Shown one piece after another: positions 10,652 through 22,402 of a DNA stretch of 64,000 nucleotides. Where the stretch lies: assembly GCA_020055645.1 (NCBI GenBank), contig CM034546.1, forward strand, positions 43,028,001-43,092,000, given 5' to 3'. The position numbers and the translations under genes were made by a program. The notes under the pieces were generated by a model that was not told the DNA's origin, searched no databases, and was given only the letters and a program-made list of their open reading frames with translations. The stretch is from Tomocerus qinae. Its lineage: Eukaryota > Arthropoda > Collembola > Entomobryomorpha > Tomoceridae. Within the stretch, counting starts at the first letter, position 1. Each line of letters begins with the position of its first letter.

Positions 10652-12684
10652 TTACTCAAGTCTATAATTACGTCTTCGGGCGTAAGCAGAGCACACGCCA
10701 AATCCTCTTCGAATATCTTTGGCAACTATTTTTATTTTGTTTAGAAGATTGACAACGTTTATTTTCAGCACCAATCTACAATGCCACAACCTTTCCAAAA
10801 GAAAAGTGAAGAATGATCCAAGTAGAAAGTATCCACAAACAAAGAAAATAGTACGGACTTTCATCATCAGACTAATAGGCATTGTCTGAGATTCTTTATA
10901 CTTCAGTTTTGATTGCGATATTATATCTTCCAAATCATCAACGAAATCTTTTTGATCGATAAAATATTTTAGAAAACCTTTCTCTTGCATGACTTGAAAA
11001 TATGATTTGAATTTATAACGGTAACAATTATCGAATTCATAAGAAATGGGATCCGCGAGATCTGTTTCCTTTACAGTCATACAAATTCCATAAGAAGATA
11101 CTTTAGATAGTATTAACGACACAGCGAGTTGACTTTTTGTAATAATCACGACAAACAGTTTTATTGAATAGTTGGTTAATATTTTCATAGCGAACATCCA
11201 GTACGTAATATTAATGTGTCCAAATGTTGCATCGGATTGCCAATCGCAAATTTAAAGATACTTGAATTCTTCTTGTCCAGAATTTTATACTTTTCAAAGA
11301 ATTCGCTTCTGTCTTCATCTATATTACGGTCTCTGTCTTTGAACAACAACAATTTATACTCATTTTCTACGAGATCTTTAAAGTCTTTAAATTGCTTTCT
11401 GTCTGGCGGAGCAATAATCTCGCTTGTTATCCACGTTTCATATTGAGTAGCAATTACAAATCCCATGGACACAATTACCAAATACAAAATGTTTCTCCTT
11501 TTATTGGAAACATCCTGATTTAAAAGGACGGCTATTGTGGATACAAAAATAAACTCTAATTTCTTGTAGGAAGTAGAAATTCTAAAGCCTAAAGCATAAA
11601 ATGAAATCGGGAATAGCGAAAATATCAGCCACCAGCAATAATCATCAAATGTATTTTGAATCAGAACTGTCAAAGGGATGTCCACAAATCGTGGGTTGGC
11701 TTCGCAGTAACATGGAATCAACTCTTCAAAGTATTCAATGAAAAGAGTTTTATACCAAGATAGTTTATAAGTGTTTTTGACAACTCTTGACATATAAATG
11801 ACTCCACATCGATAATGCTCTTCTTTTAGATCCTTCATTCGACTTGCATATATGGCAGTGAAGTTGAATCTTTCAGCCATCAATTCAACAGCTCTCACTG
11901 AATTATCACAAATTAGACTTAAACGGTTATTTTTTACAGCAGAGTAGAGCTTCAATTTGCACTCTGGCAGCTCAGTGGGCCTATCAACCCTAACTCTGAT
12001 AGCAGTACCACCAATTTGAATACCATGAAGATTTCCGTTTAAAGTATTCCATATTACTTCCCATTCTTCTTCGGAATCTTCTGTTTTAATTGGATGAAGT
12101 GAAGACGAAGACTCGTCCTTCGGATTGTAGAGAATAGTCGTATAAATCGAATATTCGTTTCCATCTTTCATTGCTAATATAAAGAGAGGAGCCACCAAAT
12201 CTGTAATGAGGTATGATTGCCATTCTTGATTCATCCGGATCAATTCATCTTTGATGACGATTATAAATCTCGAATCAAGACGATTTATTTCTTTTCCAAA
12301 ATTGAGGAGTAGAGATATTAAATCAGGGTTGGGGTCCATTAGGATATTTACAGTGCACAAACTTCTGGAGAGATCCCGTGGATTATCTTCATAGCGACCG
12401 AATAGGGTTAGGTTATAGTAGAATGGGGCTATTGTCCACGGCTGGCCATTTTGGTTGGACAGGATGAAATCTGTCTGCCATTCAGATTGATTGAAAGTAA
12501 TCATGTTAAAATCACAATTACGATAGAACGACAAATTACGAAAGCAGTTGATTTCGCTTAGAATAAGAGAAATTAAAACTGCTACAACTGGGTGGATGGA
12601 ATACATTTTAGCACAAATTACAGAAGCCTTTGTCAGTAGACAATTGCAAAGTAAACGAATATTCAGCTTTAAACAGCGTCGCAC
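10652..12684 (-). pseudogene. IR-A: divergent ionotropic receptor, frameshifted
   Basis: Single-exon member of the variant ionotropic glutamate receptor (IR) family, a ligand-gated cation channel of chemosensory neurons. It is a close paralog of IR-B. The 5' frame (to 11185) holds a signal peptide beginning at an internal MYSIHPV, the N-terminal lobe, TM1 (DDYCWWLIFSLFPISFYALG), the pore region and TM2. The 3' frame (from 11197 down) carries the S2 lobe and TM3. Compared with IR-B, two extra bases at about 11245-11247 shift the frame after SSIFKF, giving a stop 20 or so codons later. Apart from that the two halves align end to end. Either a recent pseudogene or an assembly error; the poly(A) signal seen after IR-B is not conserved here. 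Confidence 0.8.
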
Positions 12685-12699
12685 TAAATTTTATATACC

Positions 12700-13988
12700 T
12701 AATGGCCAGTAAGGCACCAACGAAGTAGTGAAGGCTGGCTGTTATTAGCAAAATAGTTACCAGCGACAAACAACTATAACCTCAAATTATAAATCATACC
12801 ATGAAATTCAGAATAGTTCTCCTTATTTTTTGTATTAATAGGTTGCCTTATTTTAATATCATATTTGTAGATTGCTCTGTATAGTTGGAAATTGTATAAA
12901 TCCAATGTAGAGAAAGAAACCAAAAAGTTCGCTCTCTACTCTATAATATTTACTATTTTAAGGCGATTTTCAATTTTGGAAAGATGTGTTTGCCATTTGT
13001 TCTAACTATTGAAAATTCATTTACAGCCGAAAATGTGTTGAGGTTAGACGACATTTTAAATGTTTATAACACAGCAAGATCAAAATAACAGTAGTTGCAT
13101 TTCAAAATTATAGTTTCCATTCTTCTCAATGCATACTTGTCCCTTTTTTCTTTCAGGTCATGTCAATGAACATTAAAATCCTTTAAGTCATGCAAGATGG
13201 CACAACATAAGCAAGATGACACAAAATCAAAAAATTGAAAAAATATATATTTATTTCCTTACACATGTAATATTATGTCAACCACAATCAAAGTAGAGCA
13301 TAAATTAACAATATGTATTGTTACCACATGACAATATTAAAATAATTTTAAATCTACTAAATTATAACAACGTGACAAAAAGAAATTTTCTATTTTGCAA
13401 TTCATTATCAACTACATTTTTCCCTTTTGTAGGTTTCCTATATTGAAAGCTAAAAATGTCATTCTTCCCTATCGATGGAAGAAAGCGCTTCAGCTTCCGT
13501 CAGATACTATTTCCTGTTTTAGAAAGAGAAGAAAATTCATGGCTTTTTGGAATTGGCTGACCATTATCTATTTCAAATAACATCTGTCCGTTAGGTTAGG
13601 TTCTGTGAATCTGCGAAAATAGTTTGCCTGATTTTCTAATACATGCGGTCCCTTGATGGTCTGGCCGCTGCGCTGGTGGAGACAGCAATACTAATCCTAA
13701 AATTATGCGCTCCACCCTCACATCCTTAGGTTGGGTGACACTATGATAAATTAGATCAAGCTCGTTGGGTGGGGCGGGCTGGTAACTCTACCATGAAATG
13801 GGATCTTTTAGATTGCCGCTCCTGGCGCCATTTATGACAATATAACTAATTTTGTGACCAAGTTAGTTATAGGTTTGTTTAGTAAAATTTATGCATATTT
13901 ATTGTGCTAAAACACACATCTAAAATATTTTATGCCAATGTAACAATAATTGAGGGGTGAATAACATACCTATTTTCATTAAATACTA
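12700..13988. other. Upstream flank of IR-A
   Basis: Non-coding sequence shared with the upstream flank of IR-B (24400-26170). Short ORFs here, such as the one at 13395-13580, are not conserved in the paralogous segment and are not called. Confidence 0.4.
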
Positions 13989-13996
13989 CAAGAGGC

Positions 13997-14362
13997 CAGA
14001 GTTCTATTTTAGCCGGCTTTTTTACATTTTGCCCACCCGCCCGGGCAAAAGGGGCAAAGGGGGCAAAAGGGGTAAAAGGGGCAAAAAGTCTAAATCGTAG
14101 TTCATCAACCAAAATAGATGTCGCATCGATGTCGCTTCGTACAGGCTTACTAGAATGTCATTAACTCCGAATTTCAATGGCAAACAGTTAGTTTACTTGC
14201 GTGAGTTAAGTTTGAAATTTTTTTGTGCTATTTTTAAAACCTTAATTTTACTTTTGCCCCTTTTGCCCCTTTTGCCCACTAGCCACCTGACATTTTGCCC
14301 GCCCACTAGCCACTTTTGCCCCCTAGCCACCTAGCCACTACCCACCGGCCAGTTGAACTCTG
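13997..14362. mobile_element. 366-bp hAT MITE with an empty site in the paralog
   Basis: Ends are CAGAGTTC and GAACTCTG, flanked by a perfect 8-bp duplication CAAGAGGC (13989-13996, 14363-14370). Both subterminal regions are packed with the word TTTTGCCCC or its inverse, plus CTAGCCAC. The duplicated segment around 26175-26200 carries a single CAAGAGGC and no insertion, which directly shows that this element arrived after the segment was duplicated. Non-coding. Confidence 0.93.
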
Positions 14363-14370
14363 CAAGAGGC

Positions 14371-16040
14371 GGACAAATGAAAACTGGGCTTCTATATATA
14401 AAACGGATGGCCATTATTAGTAGCCTTTGCACAGCTGTCACCTCACATCAATAAACCTGCATGGAATAATAAGACGTGAAACAAGGAGATAAATCTTTTT
14501 GAAATTAAAATGTTATTTAAAAAGATGTTAATCAGTTAAAAAGGATTGATAAACATTAAAGCTAGAGTACAGAGCGATTTTGACATTCATGGTATTATTG
14601 TCCAGACAAAACTCATGCAAACAATTTAGCCACTTGATGGCATGTAACTGAAGTTAATATGGAGCACAGCTTATATAAAAACAAATTCAGACACGAACAC
14701 TCACAGCATATATACCAATATATGTACAATATATACACCATGATATAAAGGTAGCGTGTATAGTTCGGTTTCCAGGAATTGCGGCACCATTTAACATCAT
14801 TTCAATAGATGACTGCTACAAACTGAGTTTATTTAAATGAATATTCATTTCCAGTAAAAAGGGAGAAGGCTTTTGAGGAATTAGGTCACCATATCGCAGA
14901 TAAATCATCATTCTTCAGTACATCCAGCCATGTCGACAATGTACATGACAATACTTGAAGTCTTAACTTGTTTTGCAATAAATAATTATTTCTCCTTAAT
15001 CCGTCTCAATACACATTCGTTATAAGAACAAATTCTATATAGACTAAATTTCTGACAGGAATATCTGGGTAATCATCAAATATTCATCGTTATACCTTAC
15101 TTGTGTGTTTCGACTCGGATGGATGTGCTTCTGAGAAGCATTAATATTTTGCTGACGTCAATCTATTTCTACAAAACACAATGTAGTTCCTACGCTACTT
15201 TACAGCATGACATGTAATAGCACCTCGCCTCCCAAACCTAACGTGTAGAGCGAGATTATCCACTTATAACAATAAAGAATTTCGGCAGCAGCTCTATCTG
15301 AAAATATTAGAAGTACAAGACAACTGCGAAATTGACATAATATCAACCAAACCTTCCGAAACTGTTAGCGTTGAATGCTTGTGTAATTTGAAAGCCATTA
15401 AAAACTCGGTACTTCGTACCGTTTAAATATTTGGCATTTGACATCCACCAAAGCGTTCAACATTGTAGTACATCATTGAAACAAATTTAAAATAACAATT
15501 CCATTAAAATTAATACTTTAGCAAATCTATCAAAGTCAGATCTCTTTAGATAAGTGAATTTGCCATTTGTCGTTTAATGAAGTTATGAAATTGGTATTTA
15601 GTATATACAATGTGTACTACCGATCGGATGTATAAACAATAACTAGAACTAACCGGCTGACAAAGCAAGGGAAATGAATGACTTCAAACCTTGACACAAC
15701 CATATATAAATAAAACTTACAAAGTTCACCAATTTAATAACATGCTTTATTGTGTAGATTTAATTTAATAATTTAGTTACAATGATTATTTATGACTTCC
15801 AATATTAAAATTTCCCCTTTGTACACACCTTTTTAAATCTTTAGGATGACGAGTAGGGAAAATGGGCGTATAGTACAACCTAGGTCATTAATAGTAAAAA
15901 CACATATCGTAAATTCGTATTATTAAAAAATATTCAACATCAACTTTTGAAAGATGATTTGTGAGTAATTCCCATATTTTGGTGTCGAGTAGCTACATTT
16001 ATTAACCAGCCTTACAAATTGTAACGCTCCTATTATTCCG
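14371..16040. other. Unit A distal flank
   Basis: No gene seen. 14850-15210 is a block present three times in the window (also 20410-20745 and 26660-27005). 15225-15340 matches 20995-21120. The remaining sequence is unremarkable AT-rich DNA. Confidence 0.4.
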
Positions 16041-16045
16041 TTTCA

Positions 16046-16532
16046 AGTAGCTATTGTTGCTCCACGAGACGTTCATCTGAGCAATGGATTGTCAATAGAA
16101 GAATTGGAAATAAACATCAGATTTATAAAAAGGCTTTCTGTCCTTAACTCTTTTGAAGTGGCAAACGAATCTTTCAGCTTCACTCCCATTCATAATCAGT
16201 TTTATTGTTTAAAACCAGATTTGGAATCTCCAAGAAGAATTAGCAAATCAGTCGGCTGTAATATTTTGGCATTAGCCAAATTAGATATTCTTTTAAAGCA
16301 TGCATATTTAGGCATTGATTGGGTCCCTCCTCACCAATGTCATAACTTTGGTCAAAGACAGCTCATTAGGTCTGAACTTGTAACAGCCCAAAATGATAAA
16401 AGTCATATCAGAATTTTACAAACACTGCAAACAAAATTTGTAAATTACGGCCGTGACCTTTCCGACAAGAGAGGAAAACAGCAAATTTCTAAATGTCATT
16501 TACAGAAACAGAGATACTGCAGATATTTATGA
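16046..16532 (+). CDS. Exon-like ORF, unknown
   Basis: An open frame of about 155 codons, beginning near QVAIVAPRDVHLSNG and ending at TGA 16530-16532, with no ATG near its 5' end. The long open stretch in AT-rich DNA and ordinary residue mix suggest a former exon, perhaps starting at an acceptor near 16045. I do not recognise the family. It has no predicted TM segment and no counterpart in the duplicated unit B. It may be a transposon or gene fragment, or chance. Confidence 0.25.
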
Positions 16533-16539
16533 ATATAAG

Positions 16540-17389
16540 CTTTTAGCATTCTTCTAACATTCGTTTTAGAGTACAATTCAATTGCATTACTTGGGCAGAT
16601 ATAATGCTACGACAATGTATTTTTAAGTAGTGAACTTATTTAGACAGACTTTAATTTCTGATTATGTAATAGATATATGTAAATAATTCGTTAATTATTA
16701 ATTTATTACTGCAACATAGTATACTTGTGGAAGCAATGACAGACTAATAATGTATATTAAATAAATATTTCAGTGATTATCAATCTGAATCCCTTATTTT
16801 CTTAATCAGTGGATATTATAAATATAAATCTGTGTTCTTCGTATCGACATAGGAACTTGTGCCAATTCTTTTGACCTGCACTTTGCGATCCCAGATTTTT
16901 GTAAACATTTTTTTCAGTGTTAGCTTTTGTAAGCGGCTTTATTTTCAATGTTTAGTCTTTTAAATCAACAATAGTTTTAGAGATACTAGATACACGTATC
17001 GTAATTTCATATTATCATAGAATGCACTGACTTTCGTTTTGGAAATGGAATTTTCATCTGTATTTTTTGTACTTCAATATGGCTATGTGTATAAAACCAC
17101 TATTCTAATTTTTACCTACCGTATGAGGAAAGATGATAATACCGGAACAAGAGATATTCTCGAATTTTTATTCACAGGAAGTTCATTCGAAAGGTTGGAT
17201 GGGATTTACTTCCTTCGCCAATTAAAAACTGCTTGTCAATGTTAACATAATAACAAACTAGGTTTTATTAGTAATTAGTATATCAAAAGATTTACCCAAA
17301 AAGCTAATCGTTAATTAATTTTTAGTTAGGAAACTGAAACATGATTTTAGACGTTAATGCCAAAAAAATGTTCATCTTCATTGAGTGTA
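16540..17389. other. Intergenic stretch
   Basis: No supported gene. From about 17270 the sequence matches 27955 onward, which marks the start of the duplicated TM4 part of the unit. Confidence 0.3.
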
Positions 17390-17409
17390 TTTATTGGTAT
17401 AATTTATTA

Positions 17410-18461
17410 TTATTTGAATTTTCCATGGGTTGGTAATACCTCTGTGTCAATTTTCTGTTGCAACATTAAGTCATAAACGACTTTGATGTAAAAGATATTA
17501 AGTCCAAGGGCGAAAAAGCAGTATACAATCTGGCTCACATCCAACAGTCCATGGAAACACAAAGCAATAAAAATAAACCCGGTAATGACGATGAAAATTA
17601 TTTTAATAGTCATCCAGACAATCAGCATACTGGGGGATTTCTACAACAGAAAGAAAACATTTTCATGAGAGGACAGAATGGTTTTCATTCAAAATCAATC
17701 TTTCTTCAATATAAATACAAGATTAAGAAATGACAAATAAGTTAAATTATTTTAAATTAACTTTAATTGTATCTCTGCAATATAATTACTACTCTGATCT
17801 TTGATAGAAGTCCAAACATTAAGAAATGATTAATCTCTTTAATCAATAATTATTTACCTTGCGAATAGCATGAATCAAAACCATAGAGAAGATGATTTGA
17901 ATGCAGCAAATAGTCAGGATAGTAATCAATATAATTTTTGCCAATAAAATGCCCATAGCAACTGAAAAAGAAATAAAATTGACGTATTTAAATATAAATA
18001 TAAAAATATTCACTGAGCAATAACAAATATTAACTCAATGCAATCAATAAAGCAGAGAAACAATGACTAAGCCAGAACCCTTTTCTTAATTTATTACTAA
18101 GCCACTACCATATTGGAGTATCAAATCCTCCAGTATCTTCATGATTATTCCACCATTATCATTGGGTTCTGACTGATTATTTCTTTTGGCATTTGCAAAA
18201 GCAGACCAAATTAGAAGTCCCAAAAGGGTAAAAATGCATCCAATGATCCATCCGATCTAAACCAGTAAAAACAAAAAATTGTTAATTATAATTTTGGCAT
18301 TGAAACTTTAAAAAATTTCTAATCTCATCTCAATTATAATTTTTGTACATTTTCTTTTTTGACATTTACCAAAATGATAAACACAAGGAAATACTTACCA
18401 ATTCAAAAACTCCGATGAGAAATCCTCCCGTTTGGAGCGAAAAACAACAACAACTTTTCAT
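17410..18461 (-). CDS. TM4-1: small four-TM protein (DUF4728/LAPTM4-like)
   Basis: Four exons: 18399-18461, 18109-18256, 17858-17961, 17410-17640, phases 0, 1, 0, all with GT/AG ends; 181 residues. Exon 1 encodes MKSCCCFSLQTGGFLIGVF, a Cys-rich cytosolic start leading into TM1, the pattern of small insect four-TM proteins of the DUF4728 type and of LAPTM4. TM1 spans exons 1-2, TM2 is in exon 3, and TM3 and TM4 are in exon 4, ending KVVYDLMLQQKIDTE. AATAAA lies 15-20 bp past the stop (17390-17395, complement). No biochemical role is known to me. Paralogs TM4-2 and TM4-3 share exon structure exactly. It lies upstream of and in the same direction as IR-A in the duplicated unit. Confidence 0.75.
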
Positions 18462-18649
18462 TTCTGGGTTAAAAAAATTCAGTGTTAAACTTATGGCTTT
18501 AGCTTTATTCTCTCTTTCACGCAACTTCAGTTCACCAAACCTAAAATTTGCTGCTTGTAATGGAGCAGTGCAGTGCCTAAATGTTACTTATAAACATTTC
18601 AGACAAAAGATGAAGGAAATCAACGTACTTTTTTGATCAACTTGATACT

Positions 18650-20240
18650 AAACCACAATCGGAAATGTTGGATATGCCTCTGAGGAAGGTTGATTACAAA
18701 AGACTGGCTCGTGTTGTTTCTCGTTAGATTACTTTCAGCTATATTTAAAAATAAAAGCATTAAACAATGCTGAAATGACCGTTTCTGTTACTTGTATTTC
18801 TTTAAGCATGAACGTACAGTTCAGATGGCACGTTTATTATTCTTAGTTATAATGATATTGTAATACGGAAGCCTCAAATTATACCACATTATTTTTGACC
18901 TTTACACTTACCTTCTGTTTGTAACTATTAATGTTCTGTATTAAACCATCCATGATTCCGAATCCAAATCATGGATATATTTGTATACCTCTCCAAGCTA
19001 CTTAAAATTATCAATATTTTTTATAGTGCAACAGTACAAGTACAGACTCAGACTTTTGATCCTAAAATTTGATCACAGTCTTAACGCAATAACAGACTTT
19101 TTAGAAAACCATGAATTCAGCTGATAATTAGATAATAAGAATTTCTTTCGTTTGAAACCAAATAAAATATTAGGAGTATAGTAGAACTAGTACCGTCTAA
19201 ATAACATAATTCAATTAACTAAAGAAGAGAATGTATTATAATAAATAAGGTATTCAGAAATTCAACAATTAATTAGTTATTAATTTTTCTCTCTGAAGAT
19301 AATAATATTGTGCCCTTAGAATACAATACAATTATTTAAGCAGGAATACTCAATACTATATAATTGTCGAGTACCATTTTCGCATTCTGAATTCCTTTGA
19401 ATGAAAATTAATTTCATTTTAAGCGAATATATAGCAAAACATTGTTTCTACCCTTGCCTTGCTTGATATCTTGGATATAATAAGACTAAGGCCCATATTT
19501 TTAATAAACACTCCCACTCTAATCTCCACTCTTTGAGAGTGTAAGGTGGTATGTATTGAGGTACCTTTCACTCTCGAAAGAGTGCGTAAAAAGTGCGTGC
19601 GAGTGAGAGTCGAATCATTAAAAATATGGGCTTAAGACTACATTAAAATATCCATTTGTAAAACACTTGTCAAATTTAAGCATTTTCCAGAATCTAGGTG
19701 TACATATTATTTAGTTAGTCTGCCATTAGCGTTAGAAAGAATTTCTATTTTTAAAACGTATATTCATATAATGCGGTTCGTTATGCTATAATCTGTTTTG
19801 TATATCCGTCATAAAACGTATGCTCATGATTATGATATAATTCTACCCATTGTGACGCTTTACTTGTGAATTTCACAATAGAAATTATTAGAATGCCACG
19901 AATCCCACGAAACGCCTAAAATTTACAACTATTTAAATGTTCTTTTCCTCATCAAAATTCCTTTCCTTGATATTAAGTCAACTATTATAAGAGTGTTTCT
20001 TTAGAGCTTTGGATGCAAGACTCTCACAGCTTGTATTTTTGGAGATGAAACTCTTCTAGGCTGTAACAGTGACTGCCCATGTCTTCTCTAAGCTACAACA
20101 TAATATAATATATGGCAAGTGAAAATGCTATATATTAATTTCAATGAGCACTGATTCTGATTGTGTCGAATAACATGTATCCTTATAAAAGCCATCCATT
20201 ATTTTATTTTCACGTTTAAAAATCTCACCATGGTAATAAT
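18650..20240. other. TM4-1 upstream flank and intergenic DNA
   Basis: 18770-18900 resembles 31975-32110, upstream of TM4-2, so the duplicated unit extends to here. No gene seen. Contains the small inverted-repeat element at 19491-19631. Confidence 0.35.
19491..19631. mobile_element. 141-bp inverted-repeat MITE
   Basis: Bounded by GCCCATATTTTTAAT and its inverse ATTAAAAATATGGGC, with an internal repeated CACTCTC/GAGAGTG motif. TAA lies next to each end if the terminus is moved by one base, but this is ambiguous. Non-coding. Confidence 0.5.
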
Positions 20241-20249
20241 AGCAACCAC

Positions 20250-21130
20250 ATATTTTGTATTTAGACATCGTAAAGTATGTAGATTAGTTTACGTGGACCT
20301 AGTATATTAATTATTTGATGTAACTTATAAGTTGATGGAAACATTTAGAAATGAAACACCATTTGACCATTACTAATTGTGCAAACTGATTTTATTAATA
20401 TGAATATTATTTCCAGTAAAAAAGGGAGAAGGCGTCTGAGGAATTAGATAATCATTCTTCAGTACATAAAATAGTCGAACATATACATGACAATACTTCT
20501 TGTCAACTTGTCTTAAAATAAATAATTATTTCTCCTTAATCCATACCAACAGACCTTCGTGAGGACCAAATTCTATATAGACAATGTTTTGCACAGAAGT
20601 ATCAAGGTAATCATCAAATATTCATGGTTATACCTTACTTGTATGTTTCTGGTCGGATGGTTGAGGTTCTAAGAAGTATTAATACTTTGCTGACGTCAAT
20701 CTATTTCTACAAAATACAATGTGGGTCCTACCCTACTTTACAACATGACTTTTAATTTATTATATGGAGGTTACTTGGACAAAAGGAATAGAAAAATTAA
20801 AAGAATATTTGTACATTAGTATCAAATTAGTACTTCGCTTAATTATTATTCAACCGATTCTACAATATTGCATAACAGATTGAATTGTAGTAAAACCATC
20901 ACGCTTAAAAATGTTTGGGGGAGATTTTATTTATTACAAAAATGATCTTCCCAATTGCTTCCAAAACGTACTTCCTTTTACAGGGATTGATAATCTTCCT
21001 TTCACCTCTCCTCCTTAACCTAAAGCGTAGACTGAGACAACCTATTTATAACAATAAAGAATTTCGACAGCAGTTCTATCTAAAAATATTAGAAATACAA
21101 GAAATCTGCAAAATTGTGTTGTGAAAACCA
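20250..21130. repeat. Partial third copy of the duplicated unit (distal part)
   Basis: 20400-20760 matches 14838-15215 and 26640-27010. 20741-20870 matches 27001-27130. 20995-21120 matches 15225-15340. It therefore carries segments of both other copies and helps define the ancestral unit. No intact gene; the ORF at 20915-21124 is a by-product of this repeat. Confidence 0.6.
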
Positions 21131-21486
21131 TAATGTCTAGGCCATGCGCATTCTTTGGGTCGTAGCAAGCCAAAATGTGATAGAGGGACAAGTTCTTTAT
21201 TTTCTTTCATAAATAAGTCATATGATTCTTTCAAAAGCATTATTATAAAACGCCTAGCAACTAACTCTTTTTTACCGGTTACGGGATTTTTTTAAAACCG
21301 TGGGCCATGTCTCCTTTACAGCTCGATTAGGCCTACTAACGCCATCTTGCATATAAAATGATATTATCTTATCTTTTAAATCCTGTGGCAGACTTTTTCG
21401 CCCAATGTGAATGTTTCCATGACTGCACGGACCTTTTCGTGACGTAGCTTAGATGCCAATCTAGCTATATGTGTCGTCTATCATAA

Positions 21487-21670
21487 ACACACAATTCCAA
21501 ATCCTCTTCGAATATCTTTAGCGAATATTTTTAGTTTTTTTAGAAGATTGACGACCTTTATTTTCAGCATCAGTCCACAGTGCCACAACCATTCCAGCAG
21601 AAGTGTTATGAATGTTATGTAGAAAGTATCCACAAACGAAGAAATTAGTACGGACTTTCATGATCAGAAT
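21487..21670 (-). pseudogene. IR 3' end fragment
   Basis: About 180 bp matching the last part of IR-A and IR-B: the C-terminal tail and TM3 (the stretch from the conserved ATGAAAGTCCG through the conserved 3' end). It contains small deletions relative to both and is not followed by the rest of the gene. It is the receptor remnant of the partial third unit. Confidence 0.7.
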
Positions 21671-21679
21671 AGGCAAAAT

Positions 21680-22200
21680 TCAACAGGCACTAAATGTTTA
21701 GCAATATTTCTGTTACCTATAAGACAAAAATGGTCAATAATTAACCAACAGAGCGAAATATTTTTATATAAGACAGCACCGAGGGCTTCTTTGCGTAATC
21801 TCCATTGGTAACAACCGAATATGTCCATTTTGGGATTTCTCTTCATATCGCTCCCAGGTTATGTTGAAATTGAAATGAAAACGAAAAGAAATATAATGCA
21901 TAGACTGTTTGCAGACTTTAATTGGAATGACAACCAGAATCAATGACAAAGTAGATTCATAAATAGTAGATCTAGAAACTGTAGTGAAATATTGCAATTA
22001 ACAATATATGACACAAAATCCAATACAAAATTCACGGAAAGGGTATTCTCGGACCGTTTGCCCATCTTGTAATTTCGACGTCTTAAAACCAAATGACAGT
22101 TTGAAAAGCAATTTTTTACGGCAGTAAATTCATTAAAATTATTAATATCAATCATTATTATATTATTACTATAAAAAATATTTGTGTATAGAAATAATAC
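21680..22200. other. Intergenic stretch before IR-B
   Basis: Short open frames on the minus strand (to about 77 codons) show no family features that I recognise. No repeat or RNA gene supported. Confidence 0.3.
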
Positions 22201-22367
22201 TATAAGGTATAGTGTCAGAAAAGCATTATCCCAATGGTTTAATAAAGTAGTTTGCTGTTATCATATTGCATAATTCAATAAATTCATTATTTACCCGTGT
22301 GTAGTACGACCGTAGTTCTCGTAACTATTGAAATTCTACCTGCATGAATTAATGTGGTAGAGTTTGC

Positions 22368-22373
22368 TTTATT
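22368..22373 (-). terminator. Poly(A) signal of IR-B
   Basis: AATAAA on the minus strand, about 30 bp after the IR-B stop codon. Confidence 0.5.
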
Positions 22374-22402
22374 GATAATAATTGTCTTACTCAAGTCAAT
22401 AA

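Larger units (their letters stand above)
10471..15345. repeat. Duplicated segment, unit A (IR-A and its upstream flank)
   Basis: Aligns by eye with 22210-27005 from the 3' flank of the receptor, through the receptor gene, to several kb upstream. Matching landmarks are the 'caccaacgaagtagtgaaggctggctg'-type promoter region (12720, 24450), the 'gttaggttaggttctg' stretch (13590, 25790), and the block at 14850-15210 (26660-27005). The copies differ by many substitutions and by two large indels: the hAT insertion at 13997-14362 present only here, and about 465 bp at 25261-25726 present only in unit B. Confidence 0.8.

Noticed and set aside
13395-13580. 61-codon plus-strand ORF upstream of IR-A
   Set aside because: The homologous sequence in unit B (25140-25260 and 25720-25790) does not keep the frame.
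21664-22155. Three overlapping minus-strand ORFs of 60-77 codons
   Set aside because: They are in different frames, with no homology to the receptor N-terminus and no motifs.
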